The translations under genes and the position numbers were made by a program. Positions 42,595-50,829 of a stretch of DNA of 64,000 bases are shown one piece after another. The DNA is from CAVSCD01 sp963726335 (GTDB taxonomy: Bacteria > Acidobacteriota > Aminicenantia > Aminicenantales > UBA8522), in assembly GCA_963726335.1 (NCBI GenBank), contig CAVSCD010000011.1:310001-374000 (forward strand), written 5' to 3'. How positions within the stretch are numbered: position 1 is the first letter of the stretch; the number at the start of each line of letters is the position of its first letter. Under the pieces are notes generated by a model. It worked only from the letters and a program-made list of their open reading frames with translations, did not search any database and was not told the origin of the DNA.

Positions 42595-43293
42595 ATGAAG
42601 AACCTTTGGACAGGCCCGGGAGCCATAAGACGCGCGGCGGTCGTCCTGTTCATCATGCTCCAGGCCTTTCTGGTTTTCGTCCTGAGACATGATGCCCTGG
42701 ACCTCGACATCGGCCCCAACACCCAGCCCACGGAAAATATCTATCAAGGGAACCGGGTCGGCCAGACCTTCGTCGCCAGGGCGGACAACATCGCCAGGGT
42801 CGATGTCGCGATGGGCACGCACGGCCGGGCCAATGACGGGACGGTATTTTTCCGCCTCTGGGAGGAGACACCCGAGAGAAATCTCCTCCGGGAGACGGCC
42901 TTCAACGCGGCCGCCGTGAAGAACAACCTCTTCCACACCGTGAGGTTCAAGCCCATCCGCAAGGCGACGGGCCGGACATATTATTTTGTCTTTTCGTCCG
43001 CCGAATCGACCTACGAGAATTCCATCTGCGCCTGGATGAACCGGCGCGATATCTATCCGGAAGGCCGATACTTTTTGCGGCACGAACCCGGCGACGGCGA
43101 CCTGATGTTCCGGGTATATTCGCGGGAAACGGTCGCCGGCGGCCTGGGCCGGGTGGTCAGGAAGTACGGCGGCGTTTTCGGCAGCCGCGTCTTTTTCGCC
43201 GCGGCGATGGCGTTTTTCGCGGCCGCCGTCACCGTCCTCTTTTCGAGGCTCCTCGGCCTGCTCTGGCCGGCCCGACCGGCCGGAGGCCGGTGA
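42595..43293 (+). CDS. Unrecognised bitopic membrane protein
   Basis: A protein of 232 residues from the ATG at 42595 (an ATG 12 bases earlier is in frame). An N-terminal membrane segment (AAVVLFIMLQAFLVFVL) and a C-terminal one (RVFFAAAMAFFAAAVTVLF) flank a beta-rich domain of about 140 residues. That domain (GNRVGQTFVARADNIARVDV, then RLWEETPERNLLRETAF) resembles carbohydrate-binding-like sandwiches found in membrane proteins of glycan clusters. If both ends are cytoplasmic the domain is periplasmic. I do not recognise the family. It is the first gene of a plus-strand run of glycosyltransferases. Confidence 0.7.
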   Translation: MKNLWTGPGAIRRAAVVLFIMLQAFLVFVLRHDALDLDIGPNTQPTENIYQGNRVGQTFVARADNIARVDVAMGTHGRANDGTVFFRLWEETPERNLLRETAFNAAAVKNNLFHTVRFKPIRKATGRTYYFVFSSAESTYENSICAWMNRRDIYPEGRYFLRHEPGDGDLMFRVYSRETVAGGLGRVVRKYGGVFGSRVFFAAAMAFFAAAVTVLFSRLLGLLWPARPAGGR

Positions 43294-43308
43294 GCGGCAG
43301 GAAATAAG

Positions 43309-44703
43309 TTGAAGATATCCGACGTCCTCATCATCAGCGACGACGTGGTCGGCGAAAAGATGGCGGGGCCCGGTATCCGGGCCTGGGAGATCTCGAGAAG
43401 CCTGGCGCGCGGGCTGGAAGTCGTCCTGGCCATCCCCGATTACTCTCCCGGGGATGCGGGCCGCCTTTCCGGCGGCGCCCCCTTCGAGGTCATGCGCTAT
43501 TCCGTATCCCGTCCGTCACCCCTCAGGGAGGCGGCCGAGCGGAGCCGGATCGTCCTCGTCCAAGGCTATGTCCTTTCCAAGTTCCCGTTTCTGGCCCGTC
43601 TGGACGCTCATCTTGTGGTCGACCTCTATGATCCGTTCGTCCTCGAAAACCTGTTCGTCCACAAAGGGATGGGGACGGCCCGTAAAGACAGGGACATCAT
43701 CCACCGTCACGACCTGGCGGTCTTCAACAGCCTGATCGCGGGCGGGGACCATTTCCTCTGCGCCAGCGACCGGCAGAAGGATCTCCTGATGGGGGCCCTG
43801 ATGGCCCTCAACCGGATCAACCCCGCGGCCCTCGACTTTTCGGAGTCGGCCGATGAGCTGGTGAGCGTCGTGCCGTTCGGGATCCGGGAGGACGCGGGCG
43901 GACCTCGGGGGGACCGGGTGATCCGGGGCCAAGCCGGCACGATCGGGGAAGACGACATCGTGCTGCTCTGGGGCGGCGTCATCTCCAGCTGGTTCGACCC
44001 CCTGACGCTGATCAGCGCGCTGGCCCAGGCCCGCCGGGAAGACCCGCGGCTGAAGCTGTATTTCCTCTCGACGCGGCATCCCAACCCGCTGACCCCCGGT
44101 TTCGAGATGGCCCGCCGGGCGGAGAGCGCCGCGCGGGAGCTCGGCCTGGCGGGCGGACCGGTCGTTTTCAACGCAGACTGGGTGGACTACGACCGGCGCG
44201 CGGCCTACTTCCGGGAAGCCGACATCGGGGTGTCCATCCATAAGACCCACCTCGAGACCCGCTATTCTTTCCGGACCAGGATGCTCGACTATCTCAAGCA
44301 CGGGCTTCCCATTATCTGCACGGAGGGCGATTTTTTTGCGGACCTGGTCCGCAGGGAGAACCTGGGGATCGTGGTCGGCCCGGAAGATCCGGCGGAGCTG
44401 AAGGAGGCCATCCTGAAGCTCGCCGCCGGCGCCGACCTTCGGAAAGAGATGAGAGTGAGGATCGCCCGGCTCAGAAGCGCCTTCTCCTGGGACACGGTAA
44501 CGCTTCCCCTGGCCGAGCATTGCCGGAAAGTGCTGACTGGCGGGGCCGCGCCGAGAAACCGTCCGGCGAGAAAGGAGATCGCGCTCGTCTGCGCGCCGCG
44601 CAGTCCGTCGTTCCTCAGGAAGCTCGTAAAAAAGCACGGCTGGTTCCTGTTCCAGAAGCTGCCGGCTTCCCTGTCCGCTAGGATCCGGCGGGTCCTCAAA
44701 TGA
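43309..44703 (+). CDS. Glycosyltransferase, GT-B fold
   Basis: A protein of 464 residues starting at a TTG with AGGAAA nearby. VVGEKMAGPGIRAWEISRSLA is typical of a family of GT4-like enzymes in O-antigen clusters. LLWGGVISSWFDPLTLISAL starts the donor domain; ADIGVSIHKTHLETRYSFRTR and LDYLKHGLPIICTEGDFFAD form the nucleotide-sugar site, though the usual Ex7E is not exact. Sugar and linkage are unknown. It overlaps the next gene by ATGA. Confidence 0.85.
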   Translation: MKISDVLIISDDVVGEKMAGPGIRAWEISRSLARGLEVVLAIPDYSPGDAGRLSGGAPFEVMRYSVSRPSPLREAAERSRIVLVQGYVLSKFPFLARLDAHLVVDLYDPFVLENLFVHKGMGTARKDRDIIHRHDLAVFNSLIAGGDHFLCASDRQKDLLMGALMALNRINPAALDFSESADELVSVVPFGIREDAGGPRGDRVIRGQAGTIGEDDIVLLWGGVISSWFDPLTLISALAQARREDPRLKLYFLSTRHPNPLTPGFEMARRAESAARELGLAGGPVVFNADWVDYDRRAAYFREADIGVSIHKTHLETRYSFRTRMLDYLKHGLPIICTEGDFFADLVRRENLGIVVGPEDPAELKEAILKLAAGADLRKEMRVRIARLRSAFSWDTVTLPLAEHCRKVLTGGAAPRNRPARKEIALVCAPRSPSFLRKLVKKHGWFLFQKLPASLSARIRRVLK

Positions 44704-45809
44704 GGGTCGCCATCCTGGGAAGCCGCGGCATTCCCGCGATCATCGGGGGGTTCGAGACGCTGGCCGAGCAGGTGGGGGCCCGACTCGCCGCCCGGGGACA
44801 CGACGTCACGGTCTACTGCGAGCGGAACCTCTATCCGGGACGTCGGCCGGAGAACTTCCGGGGCATCAGGCTCGTCCATCTTCCCGCGCTGCCCTCCAAA
44901 TCCCTGGAAGCGCTCTCGTATGATCTCCTGTGCGCCGGCCACGCGCTGTTCGGGGGTTACGATCTGATCTATATGCTGGCCGATAACACCGCCGTCAGCC
45001 TCGTTGTGCCCCGCCTCTGCGGGGCGAGGATCGTCATCAACACGGACGGGATCGAGTGGCAGAGGTCGAAGTGGCCGTGGTACGGCAAGCTCTTCATCAA
45101 ATTCAACGAGTGGCTGGCCACCCGCCTGACCGCTCACCTCGTGGTCGACGCGAGGGAGATGGGCGCCTATTTCAAGCGGCGCTACGGCAGGGAGACGACC
45201 TACATCACGAACGGGACGGAGATCATCCGATCCGGGGACCCCGGCCTGGTGAGGCGCCTGGGCCTCGAGCCCGGGGCTTACCTGGCCGTTGTCTGCCGGC
45301 TGGAACCCGAGAACAGCGTCGAGACGATCGTCAGGGAGTTCAGGGCGACGGACAGGGACCTGAAGCTGGCCATCGCGGGCGGAGCGAACTACCGCAGCCG
45401 GTATGTCCGGCGGTTGACCGCGATGGCCCGCGACGACAATCGTATCGTTTTTCTGGGCGTCCTCCCCGACTGGGATGCCCTGAGGGAACTGAGGGTCCAG
45501 GCTCTGGCGTACATCCACGGCCACCAGGTCGGCGGGACGAACCCGTCGCTCGTCGAAGCCATGGGGGCCGGGAACATCATCCTGGCCAACCGGAATCCCT
45601 TCAACCGCGAAGTCGCCGGGGAGGCCGCCATCTACTGGACCGCTGAGCCGGGCGATCTCAGGGACAAGATCCTCGAGGTCGAGGACAACCGGGCATCCCT
45701 AAAGGCCCTGGGGGAGAAGGCCAGGCGGCGGGCCGCCGAATTCTACAGCTGGGACGATATCGCCGCGCGCACCGAAAGCTATTTCCGCGCCATCCTCAGA
45801 GAACGGTAA
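44700..45809 (+). CDS. Glycosyltransferase with DUF1972-type N-terminus (rhamnosyltransferase-like)
   Basis: A protein of 369 residues. MRVAILGSRGIPAIIGGFET and the following LAEQVGARLAARGHDVTVYC are the DUF1972 signature found in GT4-like rhamnosyl- and mannosyltransferases. Later motifs are LVVDAREMGAYFKRRYGRET, YLAVVCRLEPENSVETIVRE, and HQVGGTNPSLVEAMGAGNII with the retaining NPSLxEAM site. An L-rhamnose donor would fit the rml genes in this window. The gene is coupled to its neighbours with a 4-base overlap upstream and a 6-base gap downstream. Confidence 0.9.
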   Translation: MRVAILGSRGIPAIIGGFETLAEQVGARLAARGHDVTVYCERNLYPGRRPENFRGIRLVHLPALPSKSLEALSYDLLCAGHALFGGYDLIYMLADNTAVSLVVPRLCGARIVINTDGIEWQRSKWPWYGKLFIKFNEWLATRLTAHLVVDAREMGAYFKRRYGRETTYITNGTEIIRSGDPGLVRRLGLEPGAYLAVVCRLEPENSVETIVREFRATDRDLKLAIAGGANYRSRYVRRLTAMARDDNRIVFLGVLPDWDALRELRVQALAYIHGHQVGGTNPSLVEAMGAGNIILANRNPFNREVAGEAAIYWTAEPGDLRDKILEVEDNRASLKALGEKARRRAAEFYSWDDIAARTESYFRAILRER

Positions 45810-45815
45810 TCCGGC

Positions 45816-46805
45816 ATGGAACGATCGCGCCAGAGACTCTCCGTCATCGTCGTCACCTGGAACGCCCGCGATTTCCTGAAACGCTGCCTGCTCTCCCTCG
45901 CCGCGGAGACACGGACGCCGTCGCTCGACGTCCACGTCGTCGACAACGCCTCGACCGACGGCAGCGCCGGCATGGTGGAATCCGAATTTCCCGGCGTCCG
46001 GCTCACGCGGAATCCCGAGAACCTGGGGTTCGCTAAAGCCAACAACATCGCCCTGAGGCGGGTCCTCGAGGAGCGACAGTCCGAATATATTCTCCTCCTG
46101 AACGCCGATGTCGCCGTCCTCGACGGTGCCGTCGACGAGCTGGTCAAATACCTTGACGGACATCCCGAGGCCGGGGCGGTGGGCCCGGCGCTCGTCCTGC
46201 CGGGGGGCAAGCTCCAGGCCGGCGTGGGGGGGTTCCTGCCCTCCGCCCTCTCCGGTCTCGCCTATTTTCTCTTCCTGAGCCGTGTTTTCCCCGGGACTTC
46301 CGAGCCCCTGTTCATCGACCAGGCGGCCGTCATCCGGAAGAAAAGGCCCAAGCGTGTGGAGTGGCTCTCCGGGGCCTGCCTCCTTGTCCGGCGCCGGACG
46401 GTCGAGAAAGTGGGCCTGCTGAACGAGGATTACTTTTTTTATCTCGACGATATCGACTGGGGAAAGCGGATGGGAGAGCGGGGCATCGCGCTCCACTATG
46501 TTCCCTGGACCGGGGTCCTTCACGACCACGGCGTGACCTACCGGCGCGTCCTCAAGAGATTCAACACCAAGTGGCTCGACATGCTCTTCGAGTACGTCCG
46601 CAAGGACCGGGGCACGGTCGAGGCCGGTCTTTTCAGAGCCTTCGCGGTCCTGGGCTTTCTGGTGAGGCTCGTTTATTACGGCGTGAGCGCCGCCGGGCGG
46701 GGGGGGGCCGAACGCCGGTATAAGCTCGCCGAGACGGCGGCCTTCCTTCGCTTCAGCCTGGGAATCGGCCGGCGGACCGACCCGCTGGCGGGCGAAACGC
46801 TTTGA
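45816..46805 (+). CDS. GT2 family glycosyltransferase (rhamnosyltransferase-like)
   Basis: A protein of 329 residues with a GT-A fold. LSVIVVTWNARDFLKRCLLS, VHVVDNASTDGSAGMVESEF, and LLLNADVAVLDGAVDELV with its NAD metal motif match GT2 rhamnosyltransferases of the WbbL type. LSGACLLVRRRTVEKVGLLN and DYFFYLDDIDWGKRMGERG carry the later DD/ED motif. It acts at the cytoplasmic membrane on lipid-linked glycan. It ends a five-gene run; a promoter-like pair begins inside its last codons and leads into the structured element. Confidence 0.9.
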   Translation: MERSRQRLSVIVVTWNARDFLKRCLLSLAAETRTPSLDVHVVDNASTDGSAGMVESEFPGVRLTRNPENLGFAKANNIALRRVLEERQSEYILLLNADVAVLDGAVDELVKYLDGHPEAGAVGPALVLPGGKLQAGVGGFLPSALSGLAYFLFLSRVFPGTSEPLFIDQAAVIRKKRPKRVEWLSGACLLVRRRTVEKVGLLNEDYFFYLDDIDWGKRMGERGIALHYVPWTGVLHDHGVTYRRVLKRFNTKWLDMLFEYVRKDRGTVEAGLFRAFAVLGFLVRLVYYGVSAAGRGGAERRYKLAETAAFLRFSLGIGRRTDPLAGETL

Positions 46806-46829
46806 AAACCGGGGCGATACTGGTATAAC
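46802..46829 (+). promoter_or_regulatory. Promoter-like pair upstream of structured element 1
   Basis: TTGAAA at 46802-46807 and TATAAC at 46824-46829 with a 16-base spacer. Transcription would begin near 46836, at the first conserved base of the element. Confidence 0.5.
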
Positions 46830-46835
46830 TAACTT

Positions 46836-46999
46836 GGATTACATCGGGGCCCCCAGATGCGAGGCCCGAGGGGTGAAGCCGTACTCTTCGGTACGCGAAC
46901 CCCGAGACGAAGAGCCTGCTCGCCCGGAGGGTAAAAACGCCTAATGAAGAGAGAGATGGAGAAAAGAAACGGGGCGTTTTTATGAATAGGACAGGCTAA
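46836..46999 (+). promoter_or_regulatory. Structured leader element, copy 1 (before rmlD)
   Basis: A block of about 164 nt that aligns with 54716-54893. In order: a hairpin CATC-GGG/CCC-GATG; GCGAG that can pair with CTCGC (outer stem); GGGGT pairing with ACCCC and enclosing the hairpin CGTAC-6-GTACG; the conserved box CGGAGGGTAAAAACGCC; a purine-rich loop; and GGCGTTTTT pairing with AAAAACGCC. An ATG follows directly at 46982 and reads MNRTG-stop. rmlD starts at 47013. The fold and copy number suggest a cis-acting RNA; known riboswitch consensus sequences do not match as far as I can recall. Confidence 0.6.
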
Positions 47000-47012
47000 T
47001 CCGGTCCGCAAA

Positions 47013-47867
47013 ATGAAGATCCTGCTCGTCGGCGCCGACGGTCAATTGGGCTCCGAGCTCCGGAAAGAGCTCGGCGACGGCGTGACGCCGCTGACCCACA
47101 AAGACATCGAGATCTCCGACCCGGCGCGGACCGCGGAGATCGTCCAGGCCGCGGCGCCCGATGCCGTGGTCAACACGGCGGCCTATCACAACCTCCCGGA
47201 CTGCGAGAAGGACCCGGAGACGGCCTTCAAGGTCAACGTCCTCGGTGCCCGGAACCTGGCGCTCGCCTGCCGCAAGGCGGATGCGAAGTTCGTCCACGTC
47301 AGCACCGACTATGTGTTCGACGGCCGCAAGGCGTCTCCCTACACGGAAGACGATCCGCCCCGGCCGCTGAACGTCTACGGGGTGTCCAAAGCGGCCGGGG
47401 AGTTCTTCGTCACGGCCGCCGGCCGCGGCCTCGTTATCCGGACCTCGAGCCTGTTCGGGATCCGGGGCTGCCGGGCCAAGGGCGGCAGGAACTTCGTCAA
47501 GACCATGCTCCTCGCGGCCAAAACCAGGCCGGTGCTCGATGTCAGCGCCAACGTCGTTTCGAGCCCCACCTACGCCCGCGACGCCGCCCGGAAGATCAAG
47601 GAGCTCCTCGAGAAGGACGCGCCTTCGGGAGTCTATCACGTCGCCAACGGCGGCGCCTGCAGCTGGTACGAGTTCGCCCTGGAAATCTTCCGGCAGGCGG
47701 GCCTCGCCGTCGAGGTCAGGCCGCGGGTGGAGACCGAGGAAGCCGAGGGCATCAAGCGCCCCCTCTACACCCCGCTGGCCAGCGTCAAGCTCGAGCCCCT
47801 GAGACACTGGCGGGAGGCTCTCCGGGACTATCTCGGCGAGGAAGGGGCCCTCGCCAAGGAGGGATGA
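47013..47867 (+). CDS. rmlD: dTDP-4-dehydrorhamnose reductase
   Basis: An SDR of 284 residues. MKILLVGADGQLGSELRKEL is the RmlD GxxGQLG motif. DAVVNTAAYHNLPDCEKDPE with the following AFKVNVLGARNLA, STDYVFDG and the catalytic YGVSK are diagnostic. It makes dTDP-L-rhamnose from the 4-keto sugar with NAD(P)H. The rest of the pathway (rmlA, cupin, rmlB) is 20 kb away on the other strand; here rmlD is paired with its own cupin gene one base downstream. Structured element 1 lies just upstream. Confidence 0.93.
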   Translation: MKILLVGADGQLGSELRKELGDGVTPLTHKDIEISDPARTAEIVQAAAPDAVVNTAAYHNLPDCEKDPETAFKVNVLGARNLALACRKADAKFVHVSTDYVFDGRKASPYTEDDPPRPLNVYGVSKAAGEFFVTAAGRGLVIRTSSLFGIRGCRAKGGRNFVKTMLLAAKTRPVLDVSANVVSSPTYARDAARKIKELLEKDAPSGVYHVANGGACSWYEFALEIFRQAGLAVEVRPRVETEEAEGIKRPLYTPLASVKLEPLRHWREALRDYLGEEGALAKEG

Positions 47868-47868
47868 C

Positions 47869-48318
47869 ATGATCAAGGATGCGGCCAGGATCGACTTGGA
47901 AGCGCGCGTGGACGACCGGGGCTATCTGATCGAGATCCTCAGGGCGTCGGACCCTCACTTCACCCGCTTCGGCCAGGTCTATCTTGTGGGCAATTTCGGA
48001 AGAGGGACGGTGCGGGCGTTCCACAAGCACGAAGAGCTCTGGGACTGGTTCTTCATCTCCCACGGCGCGGCCAAGTTCGTCCTCGTCGACGACCGGCCGG
48101 ACAGCCCGACCTATAAGGAACAGAACGTCTTCGTCTCGAGCTCCCGCAACCCGAGCCTGCTCGTCGTACCGCCCGGGGTCTTCCACGGCTGGATGTCGCT
48201 CGAGGACGACACCCAGATGCTGAGCACGGCGAGCGATGTGTACAAGCGGGAGAACCCTGACGAGGTGCGCATCCCGCCGGATTCCTTCGGCGATGTCTGG
48301 AGCGTCAAGGGACGATGA
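47869..48318 (+). CDS. RmlC-like cupin, second copy in the window
   Basis: A cupin of 149 residues related to the one at 24496: DDRGYLIEILRASD, GQVYLVGNFGRGTVRAFHKH, and PPGVFHGWMSLEDDTQM. The active-site His in FHKHEE is kept. The metal/sugar loops differ from the first copy (HKHEELWDWFFI versus HKHEKQSDSIAC), so substrates may differ. It begins one base after the rmlD stop, and the epimerase gene follows within 2 bases, so the three are one translational unit. Confidence 0.82.
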   Translation: MIKDAARIDLEARVDDRGYLIEILRASDPHFTRFGQVYLVGNFGRGTVRAFHKHEELWDWFFISHGAAKFVLVDDRPDSPTYKEQNVFVSSSRNPSLLVVPPGVFHGWMSLEDDTQMLSTASDVYKRENPDEVRIPPDSFGDVWSVKGR

Positions 48319-48319
48319 C

Positions 48320-49354
48320 ATGAAGATCCTGCTCATCGGCGGCGCCGGTTATGTCGGGTCGGTCTTGACCGAGGAGCTTCTCGAGCGCGGCTACAGCGTC
48401 AAGGTCTTCGACCGCTTCTTTTTCGGCGACAGCGGCATCGAGAGGCTCAAGGACAGGGTCGAGATCGTGCGCGGGGACATGCGGGAGCTCGAGTCCCGGG
48501 TCCTCGAGGACATCGGCGGCGTGATCAACATCGGCGGGCTGTCGAACGACCCCACGGCCGAATACAACCCCAAGGCCAACTTGGAGATGAACACGCAGGC
48601 GACGAAGCTGTCGGCCGAGCTCTGCAAAAAGGCCGGCGTCTCGAGATATGTTCTCGCCTCTTCGTGTTCCATCTACGACGTCGGCGTCAAAGACGAGGAA
48701 CGGGACGTCGTCCTGGACGAAACGACAAAGGTCGCGCCGCGCGCGGCCTACTCGGCGTCAAAATACGAGGCCGAAAAGATCCTGCTGTCCATGCGCGGCA
48801 AGGACTTCTGCCCCGTCATCCTGAGGAAAGGCACGGTCTACGGGTTCTCCCCCCGGATGCGGTACGACCTCGTCGTCAACACCTTCGTCCGCGACGCGCT
48901 CGCCAAGGGATACATCACGCCCTATTACGGGGGCGAGATGTGGCGGCCGCTGGTCGATATCCGGGATGTGGCCAAGGCCTACATCGTCTGCCTGGAGGCG
49001 GATGAGGACAAGGTCAGCGGCGAGATCTTCAACCTCGTCTACCGGAACTTCAGGATCTCGGAGCTGGCCCTGCGCGTCCGGGACGCTTTCCAGAAGGTCC
49101 ATCAGGACATCGACATCCGGCCGGATTACCGCTATAAGGGCGTCCGCAGCTACCGCGTCTCGGGGGAGAAGATCAAGGGCCGGCTCGGGTTCGTCCCGGC
49201 CATCTCGGTCGAGGACTCGGTCGTCGACATGGTGGACAAGATCACGTCCTACGGCTTCCGGAATTTCGACGATCCCATCTACTACAACATCAAGTGGATG
49301 CAGACCCTGGAAAAGGCCGCCGAGATCATCAAGATCACGGGGAAGATCTTCTAG
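48320..49354 (+). CDS. NAD-dependent NDP-sugar epimerase/dehydratase
   Basis: An extended SDR of 344 residues. MKILLIGGAGYVGSVLTEEL is the cofactor motif; GGLSNDPTAEYNPKANLEMN, SSCSIYDVG and the catalytic YSASK follow. RKGTVYGFSPRMRYDLVVNT and RPLVDIRDVAKAYI belong to a group of uncharacterised epimerases common in surface-glycan clusters. The product cannot be named. The start ATG lies within a TGAC-ATG junction with the cupin gene. Confidence 0.88.
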   Translation: MKILLIGGAGYVGSVLTEELLERGYSVKVFDRFFFGDSGIERLKDRVEIVRGDMRELESRVLEDIGGVINIGGLSNDPTAEYNPKANLEMNTQATKLSAELCKKAGVSRYVLASSCSIYDVGVKDEERDVVLDETTKVAPRAAYSASKYEAEKILLSMRGKDFCPVILRKGTVYGFSPRMRYDLVVNTFVRDALAKGYITPYYGGEMWRPLVDIRDVAKAYIVCLEADEDKVSGEIFNLVYRNFRISELALRVRDAFQKVHQDIDIRPDYRYKGVRSYRVSGEKIKGRLGFVPAISVEDSVVDMVDKITSYGFRNFDDPIYYNIKWMQTLEKAAEIIKITGKIF

Positions 49355-49364
49355 CCGCTCGGCG

Positions 49365-50420
49365 ATGACCGATCGATCCCAGTCGGCGGCGGGGCGCCCG
49401 CAAAAGACAGCCGGGCCTCCCGGGCCGACCGAGCTCGTCCCCTGTCCCCTCTGCGAAGGGGTTCGCGCCCGGGCCGTCGCCGTAAAATTCGGGCTGAGGA
49501 TCGTCCGCTGCCGGAGCTGCGGGCACGTCTTCGCCAACCCCAGGCTTCTCCGCGCGGAGATCGAGAAAAGGTATGAAAGCCCCGAGTTCTTCTCCGAGTA
49601 TCTGGACGCTCACCGGGCCACCCCGAAAGGCTATGACCTCGATTTCCTCCGCGGCCATTACGGCCTCTACCTGGACTTGATCAGAGGCCGGTTGTCTCCC
49701 GGGGCGAGGCTGCTCGACCTCGGGTGCGGAGCCGGCTTTTTTCTCAAAGCGGCGGAGGCGGACGGCTGGGCGGCCGAGGGAACGGAGATCTCGCGGCAGC
49801 TTGCGGCATACGCCCGGGACGTCGCGGGAGTGAAGGTCCGTCTCGGCACGCTGGAAGAGATTCGCTGGCCGCCCGAGATTTTCGACGTCGTGACCCTGTT
49901 CGATGTTTTGGAGCATGTCCCCGACCCCCTGCGGACGCTGACGGAAGTCGGCCGCCTGCTCAAGACGGACGGGGCCGTCCTCATCAGCACGCCGGACTAT
50001 GACAGCCTGAGCCGGCTGTTCCTCGGGAAGGCGTGGGCCGTGCTCTCCCCCGCCGAGCATCTCTCCCTGTTCACATCGGGGACGCTTCGCGCCCTGATCG
50101 AGCGGGCCGGCCTGAGCGTCCTGGCGATCCGGAACCTTCTTGTCTTCAACCCCGACTACACCCACCGGAAGGGCCTCCGCCACTCGCTCTGGAAGAGGCT
50201 GCACGGACGGCTCGCCCGGACGCGGCTGGCAGCCAGGCTGCGGAATTACGACACCCGCAAGGTTTCGGCGATCGAGCCCGTTGCCAGGGCGGGCGGCGGG
50301 CCGAGGGGGCTCCTCAAGAAAATGCGGACCGGCCTGTACGGAAGGTCCAGAAAAATTATCAGAGGGGATATCCTGGTCGCGCTCGCGCAAAAGCGCGACC
50401 GTCCAAGGCCCCTGAATTAA
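49365..50420 (+). CDS. SAM-dependent methyltransferase with N-terminal zinc ribbon
   Basis: A protein of 351 residues. The N-terminus has CPLC and CRSCGHVFANPRL, a zinc-ribbon-like pair typical of the family that includes C-methyltransferases of deoxysugar pathways. The class I domain shows LLDLGCGAGFFLKAAEADGW, GTEIS, and FDVVTLFDVLEHVPDPLRTL. The C-terminal 100 residues are basic and may associate with membrane. It may methylate a sugar or lipid carrier of the glycan. It begins 10 bases after the epimerase gene. Confidence 0.85.
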   Translation: MTDRSQSAAGRPQKTAGPPGPTELVPCPLCEGVRARAVAVKFGLRIVRCRSCGHVFANPRLLRAEIEKRYESPEFFSEYLDAHRATPKGYDLDFLRGHYGLYLDLIRGRLSPGARLLDLGCGAGFFLKAAEADGWAAEGTEISRQLAAYARDVAGVKVRLGTLEEIRWPPEIFDVVTLFDVLEHVPDPLRTLTEVGRLLKTDGAVLISTPDYDSLSRLFLGKAWAVLSPAEHLSLFTSGTLRALIERAGLSVLAIRNLLVFNPDYTHRKGLRHSLWKRLHGRLARTRLAARLRNYDTRKVSAIEPVARAGGGPRGLLKKMRTGLYGRSRKIIRGDILVALAQKRDRPRPLN

Positions 50421-50829
50421 CGATACTTCACGCCGTAGTCCAGCATCTTCAGGTGAAGAACGGGTGGCATGGCCTCAGTCCCTGCGCGCCCGGAGCGACG
50501 GGGCCCGGCGGGAAGCGGAGTCTTCGGAGCGACCATCAGAAGAGCGGCGGAGCGACTCGAAGTCGCTATTCTGCGAAATATCCTGAAAAAGCTCTTGAAT
50601 ATCAGTTCGCCCGGGGGCCGGGGGGCAAAGGGTGATATCGGCGACGCTTGGGGATCTTATCCGTCGGCGCGAGGAAGGACTTCGCAGACGCTTTTTCAGA
50701 CTTTTACCCGAGATATTAATCCCCCCTTCCCCCCTTGGGAATCAAGGTGGGACCCGGATATGGTAAGCGTCAGCGAAAAAGGTCGGACCTCGCCATGACA
50801 GGACCCGTGCATTCTCAAAAGGCACCGCA
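50421..50829. other. Intergenic region between convergent genes
   Basis: 409 bases with no convincing gene. The content is the repeat-like block above; the short frame that runs through 50469-50798 has no start signal or family similarity. Confidence 0.5.
50463..50806 (+). repeat. Interspersed repeat, copy C (ends conserved, middle replaced)
   Basis: The left 42 bases match copy A (GGTGGC...CCCTGCGCGCCCGGAGCG then ACGGGG), and the right end matches at CCATGACAGGACCC (50793-50806). The roughly 285 bases between do not resemble the other copies. Either a second element inserted here or only the ends are conserved. Confidence 0.45.

Noticed and set aside
46836..46999. Known riboswitch (c-di-GMP, cobalamin, TPP, SAM, glutamine types) as explanation of the structured element
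   Set aside because: The conserved boxes I remember for those classes are absent; this judgement is from memory and needs an Rfam search.
46836..46999. Group II intron domain V, tmRNA or SRP RNA as explanation of the element
   Set aside because: The GTAC hairpin has a superficial likeness to domain V, but the AGC triad and bulge are not in place and the element is too short for the others.
50469..50798. A 109-codon open frame in the intergenic gap
   Set aside because: It runs through repeat copy C, has no ribosome binding site, and resembles nothing known to me.
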